From the NCBI GenBank assembly GCA_905181825.1, contig CAJIZJ010000028.1, forward strand, positions 1-50,133: a DNA stretch of 50,133 nucleotides, given 5' to 3'. The notes under the pieces are model-generated. The model was not told the origin of the DNA, searched no databases, and saw only the letters and a list, made by a program, of their open reading frames with translations. The DNA is from an uncultured Flavobacteriaceae bacterium. Its GTDB lineage: Bacteria > Bacteroidota > Bacteroidia > Flavobacteriales > Flavobacteriaceae. A program made the translations under genes and the position numbers. This document shows positions 8,955-18,820 of this stretch, piece after piece; positions within the stretch are counted from its first letter, which is position 1, and each line of letters begins with the position of its first letter.

Positions 8955-10556
8955 ATGCCAACAGACTGTATTTCATTTCGAGACACTGCTTATGCTTCAA
9001 AGCTTATTTGTGATTATGTGGAAAACCGATCCGAGCTACATCCTCTTTATAATCTTTTTCCAAATATAGATAATTTCAAAGCTCAGCTAAAAACCAAGCA
9101 AGCGGATTTTTCTTTAGAAAAAAGAACCGTTTTAGTAAATGCATTGACACAACAATATACGTCATTACAGCCTTCTAATTTAACAACTTCTAGAATTCAG
9201 TCTCTAGCTAATCAAAATACTTTTACCATCACTACAGGTCATCAATTAAACCTGTTAGGTGGGCCACTGTTCTTCTTATACAAAATTATAACAACCATAA
9301 ATTTAGCGAAGGAGTTAAAAAGAAACGACCCCAAAAATAATTTTATCCCTATTTTTTGGATGGCTACTGAAGATCATGACTTTGAAGAAATTAATCATTT
9401 TAATTTTCTGAACAAGCGTTTTCAATGGTCGCAAGAAACTTCAGGTGCAGTTGGCTTATTAGACACTTCAGGACTATCTGATCTTATAGGTGTTTTTTCT
9501 AATGTTTTAGGCAAAACAGTTACAGCCAAATTTCTTAAAGAATTACTCAATAAATCGTACACAAACCATTCGAACTTAGCAGATGCAACACGCTTTTTAG
9601 TTCATGCGCTGTTTGAGGGTGAAGACTTAGTTGTGATTGACGGTAATGATGCAGCTTTAAAGCGGTTGTTTATTCCAATAGTAGCCTCAGAGTTATCTTC
9701 TAGTACTGCTTTTAAGTCCATATCTGATACCATCAAAACATTAAAAGCAATTGATAGCGATTATAAAGTTCAGGTAAATCCTAGAGAATTAAATTTATTT
9801 TACTTGAAAGATGATTTACGTGAACGCATTGTAAAAATCGATGGAGTTTATAGTGTCTTAAACACCCAACTATCTTGGGATTTACAAGGCATTTTAGAAG
9901 AACTTAATCTTTTTCCAGAACGGTTTTCTCCAAATGTGATCATGCGCCCTTTATTTCAAGAAACAATCCTACCTAACCTTTGTTACATTGGTGGAGGGGG
10001 TGAGTTGTCTTATTGGCTTCAGCTTAAATCATATTTTGAGTCTGAGCATCTTAAATTTCCAATTTTGTTACATCGAAACTCAGTGCTTTTGGTGACTCCT
10101 AAGCAGCATCAGAAATTAGATAAACTGAACCTATCTCTTTCTGACCTATTTAAAAATAAACAAGAACTAATTGATTGTCAAATCAAAAAAATGACTGCAT
10201 TGTCTATAGATTTTTCTAATCAAAAAATCGCTTTAAAGCAACAGTTTTTAGCGCTTTATAAGATTGCTGGTCTAACAGATAAGTCCTTCTTGGGTGCTGT
10301 TTCAGCTCAAGAAAAAAAACAAATTAAAGGTTTAGAAGTTTTAGAGAAACGCCTACTTAAAGCAGAAAAGAAATCTCATAAAAATTATATCGAACGTATA
10401 GAGCAGATACATTTAGAGCTTTTCCCAAACGGAACTCTACAAGAGCGCTTCTCAAATTTCTCAGAATTTTATTTAGAATTTGGAGATGAATTTATAGAAC
10501 GATTAAAACTTGAGTTACAACCACTAAATCAAAATTTTCATATTTTTTCTCTATAA
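8955..10556 (+). CDS. bshC: Bacillithiol synthase BshC (cysteine-adding enzyme)
   Basis: BshC performs the last step of bacillithiol synthesis, joining cysteine to glucosaminyl-malate. The 533 residues match the family length. Typical segments are TTGHQLNLLGGPLFFLYK (about 94-111), IFWMATEDHDFEE (about 134-146) and IGGGGELSYWLQLK (about 345-358), with a predicted coiled-coil region around 420-490. Its presence suggests a bacillithiol-based thiol pool, as proposed for several Bacteroidota; bshA and bshB are not in the window. The ATG at 8955 lies 57 bases after rimO. Confidence 0.93.
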   Translation: MPTDCISFRDTAYASKLICDYVENRSELHPLYNLFPNIDNFKAQLKTKQADFSLEKRTVLVNALTQQYTSLQPSNLTTSRIQSLANQNTFTITTGHQLNLLGGPLFFLYKIITTINLAKELKRNDPKNNFIPIFWMATEDHDFEEINHFNFLNKRFQWSQETSGAVGLLDTSGLSDLIGVFSNVLGKTVTAKFLKELLNKSYTNHSNLADATRFLVHALFEGEDLVVIDGNDAALKRLFIPIVASELSSSTAFKSISDTIKTLKAIDSDYKVQVNPRELNLFYLKDDLRERIVKIDGVYSVLNTQLSWDLQGILEELNLFPERFSPNVIMRPLFQETILPNLCYIGGGGELSYWLQLKSYFESEHLKFPILLHRNSVLLVTPKQHQKLDKLNLSLSDLFKNKQELIDCQIKKMTALSIDFSNQKIALKQQFLALYKIAGLTDKSFLGAVSAQEKKQIKGLEVLEKRLLKAEKKSHKNYIERIEQIHLELFPNGTLQERFSNFSEFYLEFGDEFIERLKLELQPLNQNFHIFSL

Positions 10557-10593
10557 ATTTCTAAATTAGTAGTCCAATTTTATTTATAAATAT

Positions 10594-10601
10594 TACTTTT
10601 G
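10594..10601 (+). promoter_or_regulatory. -7 promoter element abutting guaA
   Basis: TACTTTTG matches TAnnTTTG and ends only three bases before the preferred guaA ATG at 10605, so the mRNA would begin at or next to the start codon. No TTG is apparent at -33. The alternative TTG start at 10599 would lie inside this promoter element, which argues against it. Confidence 0.45.
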
Positions 10602-10604
10602 AAT

Positions 10605-12140
10605 ATGCAACACGATAAGGTATTAATACTCGATTTCGGATCTCAATATACTCAACTTATAGCAAGACGCGTAAGGGAGCTAAACATATATTGTGAGATT
10701 CACCCCTACAATAAAATCCCCACCAATTTAGACGAATTTAAAGCTGTAGTACTTTCTGGGAGTCCACAGTCTGTGAGAGGTGAAGACGCACTGCATCCAG
10801 ATTTAACTGGAGTACGTGGTCAAAAACCATTATTAGCTGTTTGTTATGGCGCACAATATTTGGCTCATTTTTCTGGAGGGTTGGTTTCACCATCCAATAC
10901 AAGAGAGTACGGACGTGCTAATTTATCGTATGTAAAAGAAAATGAAGCTTTCTTTGAGGGTGTTAACTCTGGAAGTCAAGTTTGGATGAGTCATAGCGAT
11001 ACTATAAATGAACTACCAACCAATGCTGTTTTACTGGCTAGTACTGCAGATGTGGTTAATGCTGCATATAAGATTGAAGGCGAGACTACTTTTGCAATTC
11101 AATTCCATCCTGAAGTATATCATTCAACTGACGGAAAAACTTTATTACAGAACTTCTTGGTTTCTATAGCTGGTTTAAACCAGGATTGGACTCCTGACTC
11201 ATTTGTAGATGAAACGGTTGCTGATTTAAAATCGAAACTTCAAAATGATAAAGTTGTTTTAGGTTTATCAGGAGGAGTTGATTCAACGGTGGCTGCAATT
11301 TTATTGCACAAAGCTATTGGAAAAAATCTGTATTGTATTTTTGTAAATAACGGACTACTCAGGAAAGATGAATTTTCAGGTGTTTTAACTCAGTATGAAG
11401 GAATGGGGCTTAATGTAAAAGGAGTAGATGCCTCAGACCGTTTTATGGGAGCTTTAGCAGGTCTGGAAGATCCAGAACTGAAACGTAAAGCCATTGGGCG
11501 TGTATTTATAGAAGTTTTTGATGATGAGGCACAAATGATACAAGATGTTAAATGGTTAGCTCAAGGCACTATTTATCCCGATGTAATAGAAAGTGTTTCT
11601 GCTACTGGAGGTCCTAGTGCAACCATTAAAAGTCATCATAATGTAGGGGGTTTACCCGACTTCATGAAGTTACAAGTAGTAGAGCCTCTCAAGGCTTTGT
11701 TTAAGGATGAAGTTAGGCGCGTAGGTGCTTCTATGGGTATTGATCCTAAATTGCTAGGTCGTCACCCCTTTCCTGGACCTGGACTCGCCATCCGTATTTT
11801 AGGAGATATTACCCATGAAAAAGTTCGTATCTTACAAGAAGTAGACGCTGTATTTATAAATGGATTAAGAGAATGGGATTTATATGATAAGGTTTGGCAA
11901 GCAGGGGCTATTTTACTACCAGTAAATAGTGTAGGAGTTATGGGAGACGAACGTACCTATGAAAAATGCGTTGCCTTAAGAGCGGTAGAAAGTACAGATG
12001 GAATGACTGCTGATTGGGTTAATTTGCCTTATGAATTTCTCCAAAAAACATCCAATGATATTATTAATAAAGTAAAAGGAGTAAATAGAGTAGTGTATGA
12101 TATTAGTTCTAAGCCACCTGCGACCATAGAGTGGGAGTAA
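10605..12140 (+). CDS. guaA: GMP synthase (glutamine-hydrolysing)
   Basis: GuaA converts XMP to GMP using glutamine and ATP. It has a class I glutamine amidotransferase domain (about 1-190) with nucleophile Cys80 in [12 protein letters not shown] and the His/Glu pair in FHPEVYHS. The ATP-pyrophosphatase domain has the P-loop GLSGGVDST, and the C-terminal dimerisation domain ends in [14 protein letters not shown] chose the ATG at 10605 because [18 protein letters not shown] is the usual GuaA start; a TTG at 10599 would add two residues but falls inside the promoter element. The length is 511 residues. Confidence 0.97.
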   Translation: MQHDKVLILDFGSQYTQLIARRVRELNIYCEIHPYNKIPTNLDEFKAVVLSGSPQSVRGEDALHPDLTGVRGQKPLLAVCYGAQYLAHFSGGLVSPSNTREYGRANLSYVKENEAFFEGVNSGSQVWMSHSDTINELPTNAVLLASTADVVNAAYKIEGETTFAIQFHPEVYHSTDGKTLLQNFLVSIAGLNQDWTPDSFVDETVADLKSKLQNDKVVLGLSGGVDSTVAAILLHKAIGKNLYCIFVNNGLLRKDEFSGVLTQYEGMGLNVKGVDASDRFMGALAGLEDPELKRKAIGRVFIEVFDDEAQMIQDVKWLAQGTIYPDVIESVSATGGPSATIKSHHNVGGLPDFMKLQVVEPLKALFKDEVRRVGASMGIDPKLLGRHPFPGPGLAIRILGDITHEKVRILQEVDAVFINGLREWDLYDKVWQAGAILLPVNSVGVMGDERTYEKCVALRAVESTDGMTADWVNLPYEFLQKTSNDIINKVKGVNRVVYDISSKPPATIEWE

Positions 12141-12180
12141 TCTTGATATTAAGGCAGGAGTAAATTTTTAAAATAAGTGT

Positions 12181-14112
12181 ATGAAGCATTTTTTAATTTT
12201 TTTAGGAATTATTCTATTTAGCATTTCTAGCTATGCTCAGAATTTAAAAACACATAATGTAAAAACAGGAGAGACTGTTGAAAGTATCGCTCAGCTTTAC
12301 AAAATATCAACAGCTGATATTTACGCTTTAAATCCGGATGCTTTTTCTGGTATTGCTATTGATTCAGAGTTAATTATTCCTGAATCATTTTTAGATAGAT
12401 TAAATTCTCCACTAGCGGAAAGAGAAATAGAATCGTATAAAGTTCATAAAGTTCGCCGAAAAGAAACGCTTTTTAGCATTGCCCAGATATATAATATTAC
12501 AATTCAAGATTTAAAAACTCACAATGAACGGCTAAGAAATAAAAAGTTAAGGTCTGGAAAAAAAATATACATTCCTATCTTTAAGGAAAACAGTGATCCA
12601 GCTTATAATAGTTCATTACAGCTCTATACTGTTTTAGCTAAAGAGGGGAAATGGCGCATAGCTTACAAGTTTGGAATCTCAGTACCTCAACTTGAAGCAC
12701 TTAACCCAAATATGGGAGCTAGTCTAAATGAGGGTCAGCAATTGAATGTTCCAAATATCATAGTTTCAGATAAAAAACAGATAGAAGAAGATCAGTTTGG
12801 ATATTATATCGTAAAAGCAAGTGAAGGTTTTTATAGACTCGAAAAAAAGTTAGGACTTTCTAAAGAACTGCTAGTATCTCTTAATCCAGAGCTAGAGATA
12901 GAAGGATTAAAATTAGGGATGGTTTTAAGAGTTCCAAAGTCTAGCGTCAAAGACATAGAAACAGCTCTGGTTTTTACGACGACTCTCTCTGATAGCTTAG
13001 TAGATTTAACGGTTAAAAACATAGGTCTCCTATTGCCATTTAAGACAAAAAGTATCGATTCAGATTCCTTATTCTTAGCTAGAGAACAACTAAAGCGTGA
13101 TGGATATATTAATCTTTCTACGGATTTTTATTCTGGGGTTGCTATTGCAATTGATTCCGCAAAACAATTAGGAATTTCTGTAAACTTGGATGTATTCGAC
13201 ACTAATGCTAAAGCGTTGGATGTAAAAACAATACTGAATGAGACAGATTTTTCGAAATATGACCTAATTCTTGGGCCTATAACTTATAAGAATCTTGAGT
13301 TGACAGCACAACATGTTTTAAAGGATAACATTCCAGTAGTATCTCCGTTTGTTAACTCAAAAAAGAGTTATTCTAATTTGTTCCAAACCATTCCAGACTT
13401 GGATTGGATGCGATCCAAAATGGTTTCTTATGTTAAAACAGATACGATTCCACACAGGACATTAATTATATATGATTCAAAAAACACATCAACAGTAACT
13501 TATTTAAAAAAAGCATTTCCTTCGGCTTCTTTGATAACTTCAAAAACAGATAAAGATGGAGTTGAGCAGTTTTATTTAATGTTAGAAGATGTTCAAAAAG
13601 TACTTTTACCAGGAAGAACAATTGTTTTTCTTGAGTCGAATAATGAGGGCTTTGTTTCCAACGTTACTAGCATGCTAAATGCTATGAATGGCTTAACAAC
13701 TCTTGTAGATGATAATGAAACTGAAATTCAGCGAGATATATTACTGATGACAACTTCTAAAAACAAAGCATTTGAAGGAAAAAACGTTTCAAATTATGAT
13801 TTGTCTAACTTACATTTTCAGTATCCAGCTATTAATTTCAACATGGAACTTCCTAGTGCATTTCAAGAAAAATACTTAATTAAGTTTGGAACCTTTCCCA
13901 ACAAATATGCTATAAGAGGGTTTGATTTAACAATGGATTTATTACTACGACTTAGCAGGTTTGGAACTCTATACGAAAGAGCAACGGATATTCAAACGAG
14001 TTACATAGGAAATAAATTTAAATATACGCTTCAGCCAAATGGAGGTTATAAAAATGAGGCTGGCTTCATACTTAAATACGACGACTTAGAAATCATTAAA
14101 GTCCAAGATTAA
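12181..14112 (+). CDS. LysM-repeat protein fused to a periplasmic-binding-like domain
   Basis: This is an exported protein with a Sec signal peptide (residues 1-19, ending ISSYAQ). About four LysM peptidoglycan-binding repeats lie at roughly 24-67, 86-133, 147-190 and 206-253. From about 280 to 640 there is a type 1 periplasmic-binding-like domain with NIGLLLPFK and DLILGPITYKN. Such fusions are common in Bacteroidota next to guaA. I infer a role in cell wall sensing or synthase control, by loose analogy with LpoA, but no function is proven. It starts 40 bases after guaA and is probably co-transcribed. Confidence 0.85.
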   Translation: MKHFLIFLGIILFSISSYAQNLKTHNVKTGETVESIAQLYKISTADIYALNPDAFSGIAIDSELIIPESFLDRLNSPLAEREIESYKVHKVRRKETLFSIAQIYNITIQDLKTHNERLRNKKLRSGKKIYIPIFKENSDPAYNSSLQLYTVLAKEGKWRIAYKFGISVPQLEALNPNMGASLNEGQQLNVPNIIVSDKKQIEEDQFGYYIVKASEGFYRLEKKLGLSKELLVSLNPELEIEGLKLGMVLRVPKSSVKDIETALVFTTTLSDSLVDLTVKNIGLLLPFKTKSIDSDSLFLAREQLKRDGYINLSTDFYSGVAIAIDSAKQLGISVNLDVFDTNAKALDVKTILNETDFSKYDLILGPITYKNLELTAQHVLKDNIPVVSPFVNSKKSYSNLFQTIPDLDWMRSKMVSYVKTDTIPHRTLIIYDSKNTSTVTYLKKAFPSASLITSKTDKDGVEQFYLMLEDVQKVLLPGRTIVFLESNNEGFVSNVTSMLNAMNGLTTLVDDNETEIQRDILLMTTSKNKAFEGKNVSNYDLSNLHFQYPAINFNMELPSAFQEKYLIKFGTFPNKYAIRGFDLTMDLLLRLSRFGTLYERATDIQTSYIGNKFKYTLQPNGGYKNEAGFILKYDDLEIIKVQD

Positions 14113-14137
14113 TTTATCTCAATAAAAAATCGATTAA

Positions 14138-14698
14138 CTAGCTAGTTTTCCACTTAATACTACATCCAATACTGGGCTTTTGAGTTCGTGTATTGTCTTT
14201 GTTTTTTAATAAGCAGTCAACAGCATGTCTTAAGTCACTTCCATCTACTGGAAGGTCATTTGTAGGTCGAGACTCATCTAGCTGACCTCTATACGTTAGC
14301 TTCAGCTCGGCGTTAAATAAATAGAAGTCTGGTGTGCATGCAGCATTATACGCTTTGGCAATATCCTGCGTTCTATCGTACAAATAAGGAAAAGAATACT
14401 TCATTTTTCTTGCATGCAGTTCCATGGCTCTTGGTCCGTCTTGTGGGTACTTTTCAGCGTCATTACTAGAGATAGCAATCACTCTTATTCCCTTTGTTTT
14501 TAGCTCCTCTGCCAGAACTACTAGTGCTTCATTAATATGAATGACATAAGGACAATGATTGCATATGAACATTACCATAGTTCCGTTTGGACCTTTTACT
14601 TTGTTTAATGATTTTATAGAATCTGAAACAGTATCCCATAATTTAAAATTTGGTGCTTCCGTTCCTAATGGAAGCATATTTGAAGGTGTTTGAGCCAT
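14138..14698 (-). CDS. Thioredoxin-like redox protein
   Basis: This is a thioredoxin-fold protein of the AhpC/TSA-related type. The active site is Cys46-Asn-His-Cys49 in MFICNHCPYV, preceded by a peroxiredoxin-like N-terminus (LPLGTEAPNFKL). The sequence around CTPDFYLF supplies the conserved cis-proline. No signal peptide is present, so it should be cytoplasmic. The last 20 residues are basic and probably disordered. The gene faces the LysM gene tail to tail with 25 bases between them, and a 12-base palindrome (14136-14147) overlaps its stop codon. Confidence 0.88.
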   Translation of the reverse strand: MAQTPSNMLPLGTEAPNFKLWDTVSDSIKSLNKVKGPNGTMVMFICNHCPYVIHINEALVVLAEELKTKGIRVIAISSNDAEKYPQDGPRAMELHARKMKYSFPYLYDRTQDIAKAYNAACTPDFYLFNAELKLTYRGQLDESRPTNDLPVDGSDLRHAVDCLLKNKDNTRTQKPSIGCSIKWKTS

Positions 14699-14799
14699 TT
14701 CGTGTTAGTTGTCCTCAAAGATATGCAAAGATTTGTAGTTATTCGTTTAGGAAGTACTGAAAAAATTATATCTTCATTGCTTTGATTAATGCAATAAAT

Positions 14800-15135
14800 A
14801 TGACCACAACAATTTCGTTTGATGACTACTCTAAAATTGATTTGAGAATAGGCACTATAACTGAAGTTTTTGACTTTAACGAGGCACATAAACCTGCCTA
14901 TAAGTTAACGATAGATTTTGGGAGTGTAGGGATTAAAAAGTCTTCCGCTCAGATTACATCTCTTTATTCTAAAGAAGATTTATTGAACAAACAAATTATA
15001 GCTAATATTAATTTCCCAAATAAACAGATTTCCAATTTTGTTAGTGAATGCTTAGTTTTAGGGGCTGTAGATGCTTTTAAAGTTATTTTGTTGTCGCCTG
15101 AAGAAAATGTACCTAACGGCACTCCTTTGCTTTAA
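14800..15135 (+). CDS. CsaA-like tRNA-binding protein
   Basis: This is a stand-alone tRNA-binding domain of the CsaA family with an OB fold of about 110 residues. The signatures are FDDYSKIDLRIGTI at the start, SAQITSLYS in the middle and ECLVLGA followed by PNGTPLL near the end. Relatives act as export chaperones or bind tRNA, and the precise role here is unknown. The frame is open from an ATG at 14782, but starting at 14800 (MTTTISFDDYSK) gives the usual family length of 111 residues. It is divergent from the thioredoxin gene across about 100 bases. Confidence 0.87.
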   Translation: MTTTISFDDYSKIDLRIGTITEVFDFNEAHKPAYKLTIDFGSVGIKKSSAQITSLYSKEDLLNKQIIANINFPNKQISNFVSECLVLGAVDAFKVILLSPEENVPNGTPLL

Positions 15136-15366
15136 CCCCATTGCTTCATATAAGGGTATTATTTTGCTTTTGATTTTTCATGATTATAGAGTTCCATGAT
15201 ACCTGTAATTATTAACGTATAAAATAGGGTATATGCAAAGTCTTACAGGTCAAAATCAAGGCCTTTTAGAAACTAATTTATGGCATATAATCCAGCGAAT
15301 ACTGTTCCATGTATGAAAAAAGTTATAAGTAAAATTCTTATTCTTTTATTTATTGTCTATTTCCTG

Positions 15367-15726
15367 CTAAATGTCATCAAAATTAACGTCTGTGAAGTTG
15401 CCAGTTGACAGATTCTCTTTACTGACTTTAGAGGGAAACTCTTCTTTCACGTAGTCTTTTTGATGTCTATCGCTAATAACTTCTTGACCTTTTTCATTAA
15501 TTATGTAGTCAGTCATTTCTTTTAGAATGCTATTAAACTCCGTGAAGTCTTCCTTATAGAGGTATATTTTATGTTTTTTGTAGTGGAAAGATCCATCATC
15601 GTTAGTGAATTTTTTACTTTCTGTAACCGTCAAGTAGTAGTCACCAGCTTTAGTAGCTCTGACATCAAAAAAATAGGTGCGCCTTCCAGCTCTTAAAACT
15701 TTCGAATAAATTTCTTCTTGTTCCAT
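15367..15726 (-). CDS. DUF3276 / PUR-alpha-like nucleic-acid-binding protein
   Basis: At 119 residues this is a typical DUF3276 protein of Bacteroidota, related to the PUR-alpha single-stranded nucleic-acid-binding fold. The segment LRAGRRTYFFDVRATKAGDY followed by LTVTESKK is the conserved core (about 11-39). A second conserved stretch around KIYLYKEDFTEF lies at about 53-64. The C-terminal 40 residues are acidic and low in complexity. It stands alone, with about 230 bases of apparently empty sequence beyond its 3' end. Confidence 0.88.
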   Translation of the reverse strand: MEQEEIYSKVLRAGRRTYFFDVRATKAGDYYLTVTESKKFTNDDGSFHYKKHKIYLYKEDFTEFNSILKEMTDYIINEKGQEVISDRHQKDYVKEEFPSKVSKENLSTGNFTDVNFDDI

Positions 15727-15861
15727 AATTGTTGTGTTAAAAATAGAAAGAGATTCAATTAATAGGTCTCTTTTACAATCAAAAGTCCAAAAAATAAATT
15801 AGCACACCAACTAATTAAGACATTTATTTTCTAGAATTCAATGATTTGTTGTTTTATGAAA

Positions 15862-17616
15862 CTAACTGGAAATTTCTTGTAGTTGATTTTGATAAAGATC
15901 TTTGTAATAACCTTCAACATTAATAAGTTCAGCGTGAGAACCTTTTTGCGTTATGATTCCGTTATTCAAAACCACTATTATGTCTGCGTTTTTTGCAGAT
16001 GAAATTCTATGACTAACTATGATAGTTGTTTTGTCTTTGGTTACTAACTTTATATTGTTTAAAATTTGTTCTTCGGTTTCTGTATCAACTGCAGAAAGAC
16101 AATCGTCTAAAAGAAGAATTTGTGGGTTTTTTATAAAAGCCCTTGCAATAGATACTCGTTGCTTTTGGCCCCCTGAAAGCGTGATGCCGCGTTCTCCCAA
16201 AATAGTATCATATCCGTTTTTAAAATTAATAATATTGTCATGAACAACGGCCATCTTAGAAGCTTCTATAACTTCGTTGTCTGATGCATTATTTTTCCCA
16301 AATTTGATATTTTTTTTGAGACTATCAGAAAATAAAAAGGGGTCTTGAGGAACAAAACCAATACTAGATCTAAGGCTATCCAGGTTTTGACTTTGAATCG
16401 CTATTCCGTCCACTTCTATATGGCCTTTTTGAACATCATATAATCGTCCTATGAGCTCTAGTATAGTTGATTTCCCAGAGCCAGTGTTTCCAATAATAGC
16501 AAGAGTTTGTCCCATTTTAACTTCAAAACTGACCCCTTTTAATGCTTGAATATTGGTGTCCTCGTATGTAAAGTATACATCTTTAAAAGAAATAGATCCA
16601 TCGATTTTAGTTTCTAGCTCACAGTTGTTGATTATGCTAGGAGTTTGCTTTAGAAACTCATTTATACGTTTCTGTGAAGCCTCCGCTTCTTGTATTAAAG
16701 AAGTGACCCATCCAATAGAAGCTACTGGCCAAGTGAGCATATTCACATATATTATAAACTCTGCTATGGTTCCCAAATTCTCTATCTGCCCATCCATATA
16801 TTGCTTTCCTCCAATATAAATTACTATCAGATTACTTATGCCTATTAGTAGTAACATTAAAGGATGAAAAAATGCCTGAATTTTAGATAAACCCAAACGT
16901 TTCTCACGTTGAGAGTTTGCCAAGTCTGAAAACTTTTGTTCTGTTTGTTTCTCTATGGCATAGGCCTTTGTAATCCAAATACCACTAAAAAACTCTTGAG
17001 TTGACGATGATAAGGTAGATAAATGAGTTTGTACAATCGTACTTTGTTTATGAATTAGTTTACTAAGAAAATAGATGGATATAGATAAAAAAGGAAGCGG
17101 TAGAATGGTATACATTGTAAGTGAAGGCGATTGATTGTACATGTATGCCAAAGCAACAATAAATAGTGTTAAAGTATTAATTGTATACATAACAGCTGGT
17201 CCAATATACATTCGGACTTTACTAACGTCTTCACTTATTCGACTCATAAGGTCTCCCGTACGGTTTCGTTTGTAAAAAGCAATAGAAAGCTTTTGATAGT
17301 GTTTGTAAACTTCATTTTTCAAATCAAACTCCACATGACGCGACACGTTAATTATAGTTTGACGCATTAAAAAGGTAAATATACCGGTGGCAATGGCGGC
17401 TCCAATTATGTAAAGTATATATGTGCTTATTTGATTCCTAAAAACGTCAGGACTTGTAGGATTAGTAATTTGATTAGAAATTAAAGTAATCGATTTTCCA
17501 ATAAGCTGAGGAGTAAATAATGCAAATATCTTAGATCCAATTGTTATAAGAATACCCAAGATGATTTTAAAGCGATACTTTAAAAAATATTTATTAAGAT
17601 ACTTAAGTTCTTTCAT
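15862..17616 (-). CDS. ABC exporter half-transporter (MsbA/MdlB type)
   Basis: This is a fused membrane and ATPase half-transporter of 584 residues that should work as a dimer. Six membrane helices occupy about 1-310. The ATPase domain follows, with Walker A GNTGSGKST near 375, signature LSGGQ near 479 and Walker B ILLLDD near 502. The catalytic glutamate after Walker B is replaced by Asp (LLLDDCLSAVD), as in the degenerate site of some heterodimeric exporters, although no partner gene adjoins. A -7 element (TATCTTTG on the minus strand, 17659-17666) lies 43 bases upstream. The substrate cannot be predicted. The gene is divergent from nusB. Confidence 0.93.
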   Translation of the reverse strand: MKELKYLNKYFLKYRFKIILGILITIGSKIFALFTPQLIGKSITLISNQITNPTSPDVFRNQISTYILYIIGAAIATGIFTFLMRQTIINVSRHVEFDLKNEVYKHYQKLSIAFYKRNRTGDLMSRISEDVSKVRMYIGPAVMYTINTLTLFIVALAYMYNQSPSLTMYTILPLPFLSISIYFLSKLIHKQSTIVQTHLSTLSSSTQEFFSGIWITKAYAIEKQTEQKFSDLANSQREKRLGLSKIQAFFHPLMLLLIGISNLIVIYIGGKQYMDGQIENLGTIAEFIIYVNMLTWPVASIGWVTSLIQEAEASQKRINEFLKQTPSIINNCELETKIDGSISFKDVYFTYEDTNIQALKGVSFEVKMGQTLAIIGNTGSGKSTILELIGRLYDVQKGHIEVDGIAIQSQNLDSLRSSIGFVPQDPFLFSDSLKKNIKFGKNNASDNEVIEASKMAVVHDNIINFKNGYDTILGERGITLSGGQKQRVSIARAFIKNPQILLLDDCLSAVDTETEEQILNNIKLVTKDKTTIIVSHRISSAKNADIIVVLNNGIITQKGSHAELINVEGYYKDLYQNQLQEISS

Positions 17617-17708
17617 TGGTTATATTGTAGGATCGTATTGGAACTAGAAACCCACTTACAAAGATAGTAGTTTTATAGAAAGATGACATTGTGTAAAAAA
17701 ACTAATTT

Positions 17709-17742
17709 TTGAATTTTTAGAAGCAAAATAATACTATTTTTG
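17709..17742 (+). promoter_or_regulatory. Promoter of nusB
   Basis: TTG at 17709-17711 and TATTTTTG at 17735-17742 are 23 bases apart, within the 17-23 base range known for Bacteroidota promoters. The predicted leader before nusB is about 75 bases. Confidence 0.6.
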
Positions 17743-17819
17743 TCAGGCAATTTATTTCAATTGTAAGAATCAAAATAAACAAAGGTCAAAACTGATCCAA
17801 AAATTAAGTTCTTTATACC

Positions 17820-18761
17820 ATGCTGAATAGAAGACATATCCGAACCAAAGTAATGCAAGTTATTTATGCCCTTAAAAGATCAGAGGATGTTAACTTGGCT
17901 TCTGAAGAAAAATTCCTTAACTCAAGCATGGACAGTATGTATTCTCTCTATCTGCTAATGCTTTCATTACTTATTAAAGTACATGATAAGGCTAAGGATC
18001 AACAAGAAAAATCTCAACAAAAACACCTTTTAACTACAGAGGATTTAAATCCTAATATGAAGTTCATTAAAAATGCACTCTTAGTTCAGATGTCTGATAG
18101 CCAGTCTTTAAAAAATGCATTTGAGCGTTATAAAATCCAAAATTGGGAATTGGACAACGAGTATGTTGAAGTCATTTTCAGGTCTATACTAGAAAGTGAT
18201 ATTTATGCTTCTTATATGAATTCAAAATTTTCTTTTAACAACGATAAACAGTGTGTCGTTGATCTCTTTAAAGAAGTAATTGCACCAAATGAGAAACTAT
18301 ATGATTATTTAGAAGATCGGAATTTGACATGGTTAGATGATTTGCCAGTAGTAAATACAGCACTAGTTAAGCTTTTAAATAAAGCCAAAGAAAATAGCTC
18401 AGATGACTACTTTACTCCCCAGTTGTTTAAGGATGATGAAGATAAAGAGTTTGGTGTTGAATTATTAAGAAATACAGTACTAAATATTGAGTCTTATTCT
18501 GAAGAAATAAGCTTAAAAACACAAAACTGGGATAAGGATCGTATTGCTGATATTGATTTTGTACTGCTTCAAATGGCTATTTGTGAATTCCATGAATTCC
18601 CATCAATTCCGACCAAAGTATCCATTAATGAATATATTGAAATAGCAAAAGAATATTCAACACCAAAAAGTAATGTATTTATAAACGGTGTTTTAGATAA
18701 AATTGTAAAAGAATACGACGAAAACAAAACCTTAAACAAAGTAGGACGTGGATTAATGTAA
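17820..18761 (+). CDS. nusB: Transcription antitermination factor NusB
   Basis: NusB binds boxA RNA with NusE/S10 and supports rRNA antitermination. The conserved NusB domain is in the C-terminal part, with DIDFVLLQMAICEFHEFPSI followed by KVSINEYIEIAKEYSTPKS and FINGVLDKI. The start LNRRHIRTKVMQVIYAL is also diagnostic. At 313 residues it is about twice the length of E. coli NusB because of a central extension, which is usual in Bacteroidota. It leads a probable operon with the DUF1573 lipoprotein and yajC. Confidence 0.93.
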   Translation: MLNRRHIRTKVMQVIYALKRSEDVNLASEEKFLNSSMDSMYSLYLLMLSLLIKVHDKAKDQQEKSQQKHLLTTEDLNPNMKFIKNALLVQMSDSQSLKNAFERYKIQNWELDNEYVEVIFRSILESDIYASYMNSKFSFNNDKQCVVDLFKEVIAPNEKLYDYLEDRNLTWLDDLPVVNTALVKLLNKAKENSSDDYFTPQLFKDDEDKEFGVELLRNTVLNIESYSEEISLKTQNWDKDRIADIDFVLLQMAICEFHEFPSIPTKVSINEYIEIAKEYSTPKSNVFINGVLDKIVKEYDENKTLNKVGRGLM

Positions 18762-18820
18762 TTTTTTAGTTACTTTTACCAACTCATTTTTTAAAATCAA
18801 ATTAATTAAAATTCTAACTT

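Noticed and set aside
14136-14147. Perfect palindrome AACTAGCTAGTT at the end of the thioredoxin-like gene
   Set aside because: It has no loop, so it cannot form a useful hairpin, and it lacks a clean T run.
15280-15408. A 42-codon plus-strand frame with a hydrophobic core (ILILLFIVYFLL)
   Set aside because: It overlaps the end of the DUF3276 gene on the other strand, has no clear promoter, and its hydrophobic stretch is what T-rich sequence produces by chance.
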